Shown here: positions 1 to 7,727 of the stretch, one piece after another
Layout: each line of letters begins with the position of its first letter
Numbering within the stretch: position 1 is the first letter of the stretch
Source: CAYZBM01 sp964476705
GTDB lineage: Bacteria; Pseudomonadota; Alphaproteobacteria; Rickettsiales; UBA6187
NCBI GenBank assembly: GCA_964476705.1
Contig: CAYZBM010000018.1
Span: 1-27,391, forward strand
Length of the DNA: 27,391 nt
Direction: 5' to 3'
The notes under the pieces: model-generated
Seen by the model: the letters and a program-made list of their open reading frames with translations, nothing else
The model's database searches: none
Told to the model about the DNA's origin: nothing
Translations under genes and position numbers: made by a program

Positions 1-42
1 ACGTACGGTGGTGTGAGAGGACGGAGAGCGAGAGCTCTCCTC
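1..42. other. GC-rich leading segment of unlike composition
   Basis: These bases lie beyond the stop codon of the first gene. About 60 percent of the first 50 bases are G or C, while the rest of the window is strongly AT-rich. The segment holds purine-rich GAGAG runs and the short palindrome AGAGCTCT, with no reading frame of note. It could be a contig-end artefact or leftover synthetic sequence; real intergenic DNA is less likely but not excluded. Confidence 0.4.
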
Positions 43-1161
43 CTACTCGATTAATAATTCGTCTATTTTGCGCATTTTTTGAAAAGGAATTTGGCCTAAT
101 TCAGTCAATTTATTAATAATATGATTTTCCTTATCCTTTTCTGTGGGCGTGCTGTCACAAAGGCCGCCATACATTCTACAATGTTGATTATCCTCTGTAT
201 GCAGAGCATAATTATCTTTGTTAAAATTATAGTTTATATTTGAATTATTGATATCTAGCAAAGTACTGTTTGTTTTTAGCATTTCAATAAATTCATCTAT
301 GTTCTCGTCGTTTATGAACATTTCTAATTCTGTTAATGTATTCTGAATACTTAAAACCTTAATTATCTCAGTTGTTTGCAATTGAGAAAAAAACCTAGTT
401 TTAGAAGGCTTCTTAATAAGTTTAAGACTTCCTAAAGTCCTATTTCCTTTTAATAGTTCCGCTATATTTTTTGCCATGTTAGGATTATATTCAGGTGAAA
501 ACTCTAATGTTAAGTGCTCAATTGAAGATAGATTTATTCCTATTAAATCATCTACCATAGATCTATTTGTAGCTATAATTTCTAATTCTTTTATATTAGA
601 TTGATGATTTTTAAGGAAAGTAGCAAAATTTCCAATAGGCTTAGGAGTTTTTTTAGGATCTCTGGATAAATCTATCCTTAATCGCTGTAAATTTTGCAAA
701 TGCTTAATTCTCCCGAAAGCTTTTTCGTCGAGAGAAAAAGGTTTCGGCCCCAAGCCAATAAAATCAATTTTTTCTAAATTAGGATTGTTATTTAATAATT
801 TTATAAATAAATTTGTTGCAGTTTTATTTCTTGCTGATAATGTAAAACCTATAATAGTAAGACTATTTAATCTTGTACCTTTCTTTAATTGACTTTTTAA
901 AAGACGAGTTAATTGAGTAATTAGTTTAGGGTTACTTAGTCTTGTACCGTAATCATTTCGTATATATAGTCTTTGAAATGAGCCTTCTTCTTGTTCTTCT
1001 TTTTTACCTTTGCTCTTAAATAATTGAAGGAAACGAGACGTTAAAGTCTGTGATTTTTTCGGTTCGGCTCTTTTTTCTTCTCTCTCTTTTTCTTCTGGAG
1101 TTTTATCCGTAGCAGGAGTTATATCATTTTCTGATGTTGTCTGTGTTCTATCCGATGGCAT
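43..1161 (-). CDS. Leucine-rich-repeat-like protein, possible effector
   Basis: This is a 372-residue protein of unassigned function. The first ~75 residues are charged and probably disordered, rich in Lys, Glu and Arg, with no signal peptide. From about residue 90 onward there are irregular leucine-rich segments of the LxxLxL type (for example LNSLTII, NLEKIDFIGL, NLQRLRIDL, NIKELEII, SIEHLTLEF, TLGSLKLI, TLTELEMFI), each followed by a helical stretch such as LLKGN or LLNNN. This resembles ribonuclease-inhibitor-type LRR proteins, which bind other proteins. I chose the ATG at 1161. The frame extends to a TTG at 1212, but that lies inside a palindromic repeat element and has no ribosome site. 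A weak AGAG lies 7 nt before the ATG. LRR proteins of this kind are common among effectors of intracellular bacteria, so a host-directed role is an inference only. Confidence 0.7.
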   Translation of the reverse strand: MPSDRTQTTSENDITPATDKTPEEKEREEKRAEPKKSQTLTSRFLQLFKSKGKKEEQEEGSFQRLYIRNDYGTRLSNPKLITQLTRLLKSQLKKGTRLNSLTIIGFTLSARNKTATNLFIKLLNNNPNLEKIDFIGLGPKPFSLDEKAFGRIKHLQNLQRLRIDLSRDPKKTPKPIGNFATFLKNHQSNIKELEIIATNRSMVDDLIGINLSSIEHLTLEFSPEYNPNMAKNIAELLKGNRTLGSLKLIKKPSKTRFFSQLQTTEIIKVLSIQNTLTELEMFINDENIDEFIEMLKTNSTLLDINNSNINYNFNKDNYALHTEDNQHCRMYGGLCDSTPTEKDKENHIINKLTELGQIPFQKMRKIDELLIE

Positions 1162-1198
1162 AAACTGCTCTATTAAAAGGTTTAAATACAAATATAAT

Positions 1199-1350
1199 AT
1201 ATAGTAGATCAAGAAATAATTTACTTCTAATCAATAATTATTAAATTATTTCTATGATGCTACATATCCTGAAAAAACATATACTTATGATACTATTTAT
1301 GTTTTATTCAGGATCAATAATATAGGTCATTTCAATTAAGAAATACTATA
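1199..1350 (+). repeat. Palindromic intergenic repeat element, copy A
   Basis: This is the clearest copy of a dispersed element. It begins with an imperfect inverted repeat, arms 1199-1222 and 1243-1267 around a 20-nt loop. A second hairpin follows, arms 1266-1281 and 1298-1314 (ATCCTGAAAAAACATA against TATGTTTTATTCAGGAT). It ends in AAATACTATA. The two ends form a short terminal inverted repeat (TATAGTA at the start, TACTATA at the end). Segments recur at 18779-18960 (copy B, opposite strand), 6401-6423 (copy C, one arm) and 27338-27391 (copy D, opposite strand, cut by the window edge). Bases 1327-1350 match 27338-27361 perfectly in inverse orientation. No coding frame is present. The form resembles a MITE or a Rickettsia-type palindromic element. 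Confidence 0.65.
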
Positions 1351-1540
1351 GCATAAATTTCTTAAATCTCTACTAATAGTTAATAAATTTAGATATTTTT
1401 CTTGTAAAAAATGAACATTTCGACTCTTAATGCATATTAATCCTTTTAAATTAGTTATTAATATTGATTTTTTATATAAATTATTAGTTAAAGTTAGTAT
1501 AACATAAGCTTTAAGTTATTATTTTGGTAGGATTTGGCTT
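1351..1540. other. AT-rich intergenic leader upstream of the M48 protease
   Basis: This is the remainder of the 379-nt gap between two divergent genes; the first part is occupied by repeat copy A. It is almost entirely A and T and holds no convincing frame or RNA gene. A weak AGGAT ribosome site lies about 7 nt before the ATG at 1541. Promoter-like AT stretches exist, but none can be singled out. Confidence 0.4.
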
Positions 1541-2608
1541 ATGTTCTCAAAAATTGTAAATTTAGCTTTAGTATTTATATTATCAATTATAAATATTATA
1601 ATAATGCTGGTGCCTTTAGCGCTGATCTTATCGCCGATGATCTATGCTCTTTATTATTATAACTACCAATATAATTATACCCTAAAATTATATCTTTATT
1701 TTTTTCTGTCAGTTACGGTTTTAGCTATAATTAGCTACATGCTAGTTTATATGGTGTCTGATTTTTTATTCGGGTTGACCGTTAGATCATATAGTAAAGG
1801 TGCTATCCCCATTAGTAAGGCAGGATTTTTAAATGGCCATAAAGAAATTGAGCAAGCTTTTAATTATCTTAAGAAACGTTTTAATTTACAAAATGTTGAA
1901 TTACTGATTAGCCCCAGTTTAGTAATTAATGCTTATGCAATAGGTAGTATGCGTAAAAAAGCTATTGTGATAACTGTGGGCCTAGCTAATAACATTCATA
2001 ATAATAGCGTTAATGATCACCAATATGTAGATATGTTGGCGGCAATTTTAGGGCATGAATTTTCGCATTTAGTAAATAAAGATTTTTTACCAGGTATGCT
2101 AATTTATTCTAATCAAAAAATTAGTAATGGTTTAAGCTGGATTTTTGCCAATATCTTTATTTCTTTGGCTAATATACTAAGAATAATTCCAATTATTGGT
2201 AAGCCTATTGCTTTGCTTTTAAGTCTTATTTATAAAATAGTTAACAAAGCTCTAAATCTTTTTTATAAATTAGTCTTTTTACCAGTTTATAATTTTATCT
2301 ATAAATGGTTTAGTAGATCTATCGAATATCGCTGTGATAAAGATGCAGCCAAAATATTTGGCGGTAAAAATATGGCTAATGCTTTAAAAACTTTAGGTAA
2401 AGGGTCTTATTTCTCAATTTTTTCAACTCACCCTAAAACAGCAGCAAGAGTAAACCATGTCCAAAATATAAGTCCAACTGCAGGCATTATTAAGCCCAGT
2501 TTTTTAGGTCAGTTAGTTAATATTATTACTATAATAATACCGATATATTTTGCCTATGTATTATATGGCTGGGTAAAAGTTTATATAGCTTATTTTATGG
2601 TGCATTAG
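1541..2608 (+). CDS. M48-family membrane zinc metalloprotease
   Basis: This 355-residue integral membrane protease belongs to the M48 (HtpX/Ste24-like) family. Two hydrophobic segments lie at about residues 5-38 and 48-77. The zinc motif HEFSH is at 172-176 inside GHEFSHLVNKDF. The third zinc ligand is expected in the EYRCDKDA segment, Glu262, with Asp266 four residues later as is usual for the family. Hydrophobic stretches at about 180-250 and 322-350 complete the membrane topology. Family members degrade misfolded or damaged membrane proteins, so envelope quality control is the likely role. It is longer than typical HtpX (about 280-300 residues), so I give no symbol. It stands alone and converges on dacA, from which a strong terminator separates it. 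Confidence 0.88.
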   Translation: MFSKIVNLALVFILSIINIIIMLVPLALILSPMIYALYYYNYQYNYTLKLYLYFFLSVTVLAIISYMLVYMVSDFLFGLTVRSYSKGAIPISKAGFLNGHKEIEQAFNYLKKRFNLQNVELLISPSLVINAYAIGSMRKKAIVITVGLANNIHNNSVNDHQYVDMLAAILGHEFSHLVNKDFLPGMLIYSNQKISNGLSWIFANIFISLANILRIIPIIGKPIALLLSLIYKIVNKALNLFYKLVFLPVYNFIYKWFSRSIEYRCDKDAAKIFGGKNMANALKTLGKGSYFSIFSTHPKTAARVNHVQNISPTAGIIKPSFLGQLVNIITIIIPIYFAYVLYGWVKVYIAYFMVH

Positions 2609-2615
2609 TTGATTG

Positions 2616-2648
2616 GAAAAAGTGTTTTTTATAAAAAAACACTTTTTC
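2616..2648. terminator. Bidirectional intrinsic terminator between M48 protease and dacA
   Basis: A perfect 15-bp stem, arms 2616-2630 and 2634-2648, encloses a 3-nt loop. It lies 8 nt after the M48 stop codon and 66 nt beyond the dacA stop on the other strand. The arms are A/T-rich at their bases and around a GTG/CAC core, so either strand can supply the A and U tracts. It serves two convergent transcripts. Confidence 0.75.
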
Positions 2649-2713
2649 ACAACCGACTATGTAAATATCATAAAAATCTTCATTTATGACAAGGAAACAG
2701 GGAATTTGCTACC

Positions 2714-3844
2714 CTACTTCTTCACCACCAAAATCTTAAGTGCTTTAACTACATGCTGTATCTTGCCTAATTTAGCTACATCTTCTGCAGCATAAAGTGG
2801 GAATTCTTTAGTTTGATATTCAGGAATTTCAATGACTAAAGTTGCAAGCTTATCACCTTTTTTAATCGGAGCTGATATTGGACCTTCATATTTAATACTA
2901 ATTTTAGCCGAATCTAGTTGTAATTTAGGGACAATAAATTCGATTGGTTCTTTGGTCATTAATCCGACTTTTTCTTTTTCGCCAAACCAAGTTTCAGCAT
3001 CGCTAATTATCTGGTCATTGCTAAAGAATTTATGGGATGCAAAACTATGGAAGCCATAATCTAACATTTTTTCTACTTCATCGGCGCGATCTTTATCGCT
3101 AGGCAAGCCGTTAACCACTGAGATTAATCTTTTCCCTTCTCTTAATGCTGATGCTGTTAAGCCATAACCACCATCTTCCGTATGGCCAGTTTTAAGTCCA
3201 TCAACGCCAATACCCCGATTAATTAGCAAATTACGGTTCTGTTGTTTAATATTATTATAAGTATATTCTTTTTCGGCAAAATAATGATAATATTCTGGAA
3301 AATCACGAATTAAAGCTTGGGCAACTAGAGCTAAATCATGAGCGGTCATGTAATGGTCTTCATTAGGCCAACCATCAGGATTAACAAAGTGAGTACCTTT
3401 TAAGCCTAATTTTGCTGCAAATTCATTCATTTTTCTAGCAAATGCATCTTGTGAACCGGAAATGCCTTCAGCAACTGTAACTGAAGCATCATTTCCTGAT
3501 TGAATGATTATACCTTTAAGTAAGGTCTCAAGATCAACTCTTTCACCAAGTTTTAAAAAAGTTCGTGAACCGCCCATTTTCCAAGCATTTTCACTAACTA
3601 AAAAACTATCATTTAATTTAAATACGCCTTTTTTTAAGTAATCAAAAGCTATATAAACCGTCATCAATTTAGTCATTGATGATGGGACCATTTTATCGTC
3701 ACCTTGCTTATTATATAATACAATCCCAGTATCATAATCCATTAATATAGCTTGCTTGGCGATAGTTTCATAAGCAAAAATTTGTCCGCTATTTGCAATA
3801 ATTAGAACAAAAGAAATAATGATAATTTTAAAGAATTGCAGCAT
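2714..3844 (-). CDS. dacA: D-alanyl-D-alanine carboxypeptidase (PBP5/6 type, S11)
   Basis: This 376-residue periplasmic serine DD-carboxypeptidase trims the terminal D-Ala from peptidoglycan pentapeptides. A signal peptide covers residues 1-24 (cleavage near IFA/YET). All three penicillin-binding motifs are present: SxxK as SMTK at 56-59, SxN as SGN at 116-118 and KTG at 218-220. A PBP5-type C-terminal domain fills about 280-365. The C-terminus lacks a clear long amphipathic anchor. Many alphaproteobacterial annotations call this gene dacF. It is the last gene of the mltB-rlpA-dacA group, 40 nt after rlpA, so it is probably co-transcribed with other wall-remodelling genes. The frame is complete and the motifs intact, so it should be active. 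Confidence 0.93.
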   Translation of the reverse strand: MLQFFKIIIISFVLIIANSGQIFAYETIAKQAILMDYDTGIVLYNKQGDDKMVPSSMTKLMTVYIAFDYLKKGVFKLNDSFLVSENAWKMGGSRTFLKLGERVDLETLLKGIIIQSGNDASVTVAEGISGSQDAFARKMNEFAAKLGLKGTHFVNPDGWPNEDHYMTAHDLALVAQALIRDFPEYYHYFAEKEYTYNNIKQQNRNLLINRGIGVDGLKTGHTEDGGYGLTASALREGKRLISVVNGLPSDKDRADEVEKMLDYGFHSFASHKFFSNDQIISDAETWFGEKEKVGLMTKEPIEFIVPKLQLDSAKISIKYEGPISAPIKKGDKLATLVIEIPEYQTKEFPLYAAEDVAKLGKIQHVVKALKILVVKK

Positions 3845-3884
3845 AATTTGCTTTCCTGATATTACTTGTGAAGTGGCTTTAAAT

Positions 3885-4790
3885 TTAATTATTGCTACTG
3901 ACTATTAAAGCATCATCATGGCCAAGTTTAGAGATAACTTTTAAAGCATTATTAGCATTTGCTTTGTTACTCCAGGGACCTATAACTACTTTATATACTT
4001 CCTTGCCAGAAACCTTTACCTTATTTATCTCAACATGACCCAAAGATGCAAGCTTTGTTTTTAAAACTTCAGCATTATTTTTTGAACCAAAGGTTCCGGC
4101 TTGAACATAATGATTTACTGGTTTAAGCACTGGTACTACTATTTTATCACTTAAATGGCTTTGAACATTTAAAGCAATTTTAGGATTTGGAGCGGGAGTA
4201 CTAAACACCTCGTCATCTGTAGGGGTATAATTAGCGGCAACTTGCTGCTGCTTATTTGTGCTATTATCTGGATTATAGCCTAAACTTGCTAATAATTCTT
4301 GAGTTTTATCGGGTAATAACTCGATTCTTATTTTAGCCGTTCCTTTATTTTTGAAATCTAAGATTTCGGCAACGCGTTTTGAAACATCAGCAACTCGACT
4401 TTTAGAAAATGGCCCGCGATCATTAACAGTTGCTATAACCGAACGATTATTCTCTAAATTAGTAACTTTAACTACGCTGGGTAAGGGTAGGGTACGATGC
4501 GCAACAGATAAAGCTCCTGCATTAAAAGTTGCTCCATTTGCGGTTTTTTCACCATGAAAACTTGGTCCATACCAAGAAGCTATGCCAACTTCTTCAAACT
4601 TATCTTGTTTTTTGGGATAATACCATTTTCCTTTTACTTTATAAGGATTACCAACCTTATAATAACCATATTCTTTGCTAGTTGGAATAGCACCTTTTTG
4701 ATGGTGAACGCCACAGGAATTAATAAGAGAAGTAGTAAAAGTGACGAAGATAATAGTTAAAGAGCTTCTAACATTTTGTTTTATATTCAT
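3885..4790 (-). CDS. rlpA: RlpA-like septal lipoprotein with SPOR domain
   Basis: This 301-residue outer-membrane lipoprotein has a signal peptide with a lipobox ending at Cys26 (LINSC). A double-psi beta-barrel RlpA domain covers about 66-145 (ASWYG, TANG, AHRTLPLPS, VNDRGPF). A C-terminal SPOR domain at about 226-298 binds denuded glycan at division sites. Compared with Pseudomonas RlpA, whose catalytic residues are Glu120, His131 and Asp157, the spacing aligns Ala87, His98 and Asp124 here. The catalytic Glu is therefore replaced by Ala (GCA codon at 4530-4532), and lytic activity is doubtful. I chose the ATG at 4790: AGGTGA at 4796-4801 sits 5 nt upstream, and the in-frame GTG at 4799 overlaps that ribosome site. 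It lies between mltB and dacA. Confidence 0.88.
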   Translation of the reverse strand: MNIKQNVRSSLTIIFVTFTTSLINSCGVHHQKGAIPTSKEYGYYKVGNPYKVKGKWYYPKKQDKFEEVGIASWYGPSFHGEKTANGATFNAGALSVAHRTLPLPSVVKVTNLENNRSVIATVNDRGPFSKSRVADVSKRVAEILDFKNKGTAKIRIELLPDKTQELLASLGYNPDNSTNKQQQVAANYTPTDDEVFSTPAPNPKIALNVQSHLSDKIVVPVLKPVNHYVQAGTFGSKNNAEVLKTKLASLGHVEINKVKVSGKEVYKVVIGPWSNKANANNALKVISKLGHDDALIVSSNN

Positions 4791-4795
4791 TTTTC

Positions 4796-4801
4796 TCACC
4801 T
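4796..4801 (-). promoter_or_regulatory. Ribosome binding site that sets the rlpA start
   Basis: AGGTGA on the minus strand lies 5 nt before the ATG at 4790. The alternative GTG start at 4799 falls inside this site, so the ATG is favoured. Confidence 0.65.
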
Positions 4802-4854
4802 AACTTTAGCTGTTTGGTTATATCAAAAATTAATTTTTATGATATTCCATATTT

Positions 4855-5910
4855 CTATTTATAGATCCGATCAGAAAGCATACATACTGCTGTCGCAAAA
4901 TACAGCGACCTATTCCACTGTAGTATAACTTTATAATTGGTTGATACTAAATAACCTACGTTAAGATTATTGCTGCTATCTGGTTGCACCAGAGAGAATT
5001 TAGCATTTGTAACGTTATGCTTACCTCCAGCAGTTGCAAAGCTTATACCAGATTCTTGCCAGAAGAGCAAAGTCTTTTCTACATTACGGTCAATTAAACT
5101 CTTATCGTAATTGGCGGGAATGCGGACTTTGTACCCGCATGAAGATTTATCGTCCCAGCCATAATTGGCTAAATAATTAGCTATTGAGGCAAAGGCGTCA
5201 CTTTTATTATGCCAAATATCCTTTTTGCTATCTCCGTCATAATCAACAGCGTATTTTGCAAAACTTGAGGGCATAAACTGAATTTGTCCCATAGCACCAG
5301 CCCAAGATCCTTGCATCTCTTCTATATTTATATTACCTTGGTCCACTATTTTTAAGGCTTCAATAAGCTCGGATTTAAAAAAATCAGCTCTTCTGCCTTC
5401 ATAAGCTAAAGTAGCTAGGGAATTTATGACATTGAAATGTCCCATATTATTGCCAAAATCACTTTCTATTCCCCATAAAGCTACAATAAAATTAGGATTA
5501 ACTCCATATTCTTTGCCAATTTTATTTAGGAGAATTTTATTTTCTTGATAAAGATTTTTAGCCTTTTTTATCCTACTTTCCGGTAAAACATTCTTTAAAT
5601 AATCACTAAACTTATGCGTTTTATCAGGTTGGGTTTGGTCTAATTTGATTGCCCTATCGATAAATTTTAGATGGTAGAGAAAATCATCAGTGGTTTTCTG
5701 GCTAACACCTTGATTTTTGGCTTCACTTGCTAGATTTTTAGCAAAAGTAAAAAATTCAGTATTAGATTTGTTATCCTTATAATCCTTATTATTTTCTTCT
5801 CTATAAGTAAAATTTCTAGCGCGGGCCAGATTAGCAAATACCAAAATAATCGCAAGAAATAGGACTAAATTAGTCCCAATAATATTTATTTTTTTTGCTA
5901 AAATAGCCAT
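4855..5910 (-). CDS. mltB: Lytic murein transglycosylase B family
   Basis: This 351-residue peptidoglycan lytic transglycosylase cleaves the MurNAc-GlcNAc bond to form anhydro-muropeptides. A hydrophobic N-terminal segment at about 10-29 acts as a signal or anchor; there is no lipobox Cys. The SLT_2 catalytic domain covers about 55-345. The catalytic Glu is E149 in WGIESDFG. Other family signatures are GRRADFF, the GAMGQIQFMPSSF loop and DYDGDSKKDIW. A ribosome site AAGGT lies 9 nt before the ATG. It is 26 nt downstream of ftsB and 64 nt upstream of rlpA, in a group of wall and division genes. The catalytic frame looks intact, so this may be the working lytic enzyme of the cluster. Confidence 0.9.
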   Translation of the reverse strand: MAILAKKINIIGTNLVLFLAIILVFANLARARNFTYREENNKDYKDNKSNTEFFTFAKNLASEAKNQGVSQKTTDDFLYHLKFIDRAIKLDQTQPDKTHKFSDYLKNVLPESRIKKAKNLYQENKILLNKIGKEYGVNPNFIVALWGIESDFGNNMGHFNVINSLATLAYEGRRADFFKSELIEALKIVDQGNINIEEMQGSWAGAMGQIQFMPSSFAKYAVDYDGDSKKDIWHNKSDAFASIANYLANYGWDDKSSCGYKVRIPANYDKSLIDRNVEKTLLFWQESGISFATAGGKHNVTNAKFSLVQPDSSNNLNVGYLVSTNYKVILQWNRSLYFATAVCMLSDRIYK

Positions 5911-5936
5911 TAGTTATTACCTTTTTTAGATTAAAA

Positions 5937-6266
5937 TTAGTTTATATTGTTCTTGGAATTTGAGGTAGGGATATTACGTACGGTTTCGTTTTTTCCGGCA
6001 TAACCTAAAAGTTTTCGCGCTTGCTCATCGAGCATATCTAAATCAAGAGAATTTGGTTTTAATAAAGAAACTCTATGTTCTAAATTAAGTTTTTCGGCGT
6101 GGATACTATCTGCTTCAATTTTACGTTCTTTAACTTTATTTTGTAATTCGATAAGGGCAATAAGACCATGTTCGCCACTAATTGCGTGATAGCAAAAATA
6201 AACAAATAACAAGGCAAAAACCAGGCTCGCAACTCCGCTTGCATATCTTGAACTTACTTTGTCCAT
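5937..6266 (-). CDS. ftsB: FtsB/DivIC-like septum formation initiator
   Basis: This 109-residue bitopic membrane protein has one transmembrane helix at about residues 12-31 and a periplasmic coiled coil at about 38-75 (LQNKVKERKIEAD, LNLEHRVSLL). A short tail follows with the DMLDEQARKLLGY motif seen in FtsB proteins (usual form LDEQAR..LG). FtsB bridges FtsL and FtsQ in the divisome. Its place after eno is the standard alphaproteobacterial arrangement, and in this window it is followed by mltB rather than the pyruvate dehydrogenase genes often found there. The 169-nt gap upstream suggests it may have its own promoter. Confidence 0.85.
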   Translation of the reverse strand: MDKVSSRYASGVASLVFALLFVYFCYHAISGEHGLIALIELQNKVKERKIEADSIHAEKLNLEHRVSLLKPNSLDLDMLDEQARKLLGYAGKNETVRNIPTSNSKNNIN

Positions 6267-6400
6267 AAAAATAATTTATTACTTATAAAAATTAAAATTT
6301 TTCGCTTAATTATAATCAATTAATGCAATTAACTGATTTTTCCTTAGCTGTCACTTAAGAAAGCATTTACCTTCGTAACAATTATAAGATGGTGACTAAA

Positions 6401-6423
6401 ATATAGTAGATCAAAAATGATTT
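6401..6423 (+). repeat. Palindromic repeat element, copy C (one arm)
   Basis: These 23 bases differ from the left arm of copy A (1199-1222) by one deletion and one substitution. The stretch ATATAGTAGATCAA is identical. No matching right arm follows, so this is a half element. It lies in the ftsB-eno gap, 13 nt beyond the eno stop codon. Confidence 0.45.
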
Positions 6424-6435
6424 GCTATTATTTTT

Positions 6436-7710
6436 TTAATCAAAAATCTTTTTCCCAGGATAAGTAGCTTTATCACCCAAAAATTCTTCAATTCTGATTA
6501 GCTCATTATATTTAGCTAACCGATCAGAGCGTGAGAGTGAACCAGTTTTAATTTGCCCTGCATTAGTTGCAACCGCAATATGAGATATAGTACTATCTTC
6601 AGTTTCGCCAGAACGATGAGAAATAATTGCGTTATAATTAGATTTCTTTGCAATCTCAATTGCTTCTAATGTTTCAGTTAATGTCCCTATTTGATTTACT
6701 TTAATTAATATCGCATTGGCTAAATTATCTTTTATACCTTTTTTAAATATAGTCGGGTTAGTTACAAATAAATCATCCCCAACTAATTGGATTTTTTCAC
6801 CTAAAGCTTGGGTTATAGCTTGCCAGCCAGCAAAATCATGTTCTGCCATAGCATCTTCTATAGAATAAATAGGGTAGTTATTTAAAAGATTTTCATAATA
6901 TTTAATCATTTCGTCACTGTTTAAAATTTTATTTTCACCGATTAAATGATATTTACCATCTTTATAAAATTCACTAGATGCAGCATCTAGCGCAATACCA
7001 ACTTCACTACCTGGCTTATATCCTGCAGTTTCAATAGCTTTAATAATAAAGTCTAAAGCCTCATAACTACTTGCTATATTTGGTGCAAAGCCACCTTCAT
7101 CACCAACATTAGTATTGTAGTCTGCGGCTTTTAATTTACTTTTTAAGATATGAAAAATTTCAGCACCTATTCTAATAGCCTCTTTAATGTTAGTTGCCGC
7201 AAATGGCATAATCATAAATTCTTGAATATCAATTAGATTATCGGCATGCTGACCACCATTGATGATATTCATCATCGGTACTGGAAGAACTTTAGCTTTA
7301 TCGCCGCCTAAATAAGCAAAAAGAGGCATTTTTTTGGAAAAACTAGCAGCTCTGGCTGTAGCTAAAGATACGCCTAATATGGCGTTGGCACCGAGATTTT
7401 TCTTATTGTCAGAGCCATCTAAATTTAACATTATTTCGTCGATATTTTTTTGCTCAAAAGCATTTTTACCAATTAAATTTTTGCTAATAATTGAATTTAC
7501 ATTTTCTACAGCTTTAAGTACACCTTTGCCTAAATAACGTTTTTTGTCTTGATCTCTTAATTCTAAAGCTTCAAGTGAGCCAGTTGAAGCACCACTTGGC
7601 ACCATGGCTCTTCCTAAACTACCATCTTCTAATAAAACATCAACTTCAACAGTTGGATTGCCACGACTGTCTATAATTTCACGAGCTTTTATATTTTTAA
7701 TATTAGTCAT
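6436..7710 (-). CDS. eno: Enolase
   Basis: This 424-residue enolase interconverts 2-phosphoglycerate and phosphoenolpyruvate in glycolysis and gluconeogenesis, and its length is normal. The visible active-site elements are intact: the PSGASTG loop at 38-44, His155 in NGGQHADN, Glu204 in GDEGGF, the metal ligands Asp242, Glu285 and Asp312, the base Lys337 in IKVNQIGT, SHRSGETED at 364-372 and Lys388 in GQIKTGS. It lies 17 nt downstream of kdsA in the run tpiA-secG-pyrG-kdsA-eno. It is fully intact while tpiA in the same run is broken, so the lower part of the pathway (between phosphoglycerate and phosphoenolpyruvate) seems to be kept for another need. Confidence 0.98.
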   Translation of the reverse strand: MTNIKNIKAREIIDSRGNPTVEVDVLLEDGSLGRAMVPSGASTGSLEALELRDQDKKRYLGKGVLKAVENVNSIISKNLIGKNAFEQKNIDEIMLNLDGSDNKKNLGANAILGVSLATARAASFSKKMPLFAYLGGDKAKVLPVPMMNIINGGQHADNLIDIQEFMIMPFAATNIKEAIRIGAEIFHILKSKLKAADYNTNVGDEGGFAPNIASSYEALDFIIKAIETAGYKPGSEVGIALDAASSEFYKDGKYHLIGENKILNSDEMIKYYENLLNNYPIYSIEDAMAEHDFAGWQAITQALGEKIQLVGDDLFVTNPTIFKKGIKDNLANAILIKVNQIGTLTETLEAIEIAKKSNYNAIISHRSGETEDSTISHIAVATNAGQIKTGSLSRSDRLAKYNELIRIEEFLGDKATYPGKKIFD

Positions 7711-7727
7711 TATTTTTATCCTATTCT

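Noticed and set aside
1162..1212. N-terminal extension of the LRR protein from a TTG start at 1212
   Set aside because: The TTG lies inside the left arm of repeat copy A, has no ribosome site, and the added residues (IYYILYLYLN...) look like translated AT-rich leader.
2613..2795. Short plus-strand frame after the M48 gene
   Set aside because: It runs through the terminator hairpin and into the antisense of dacA; no ribosome site.
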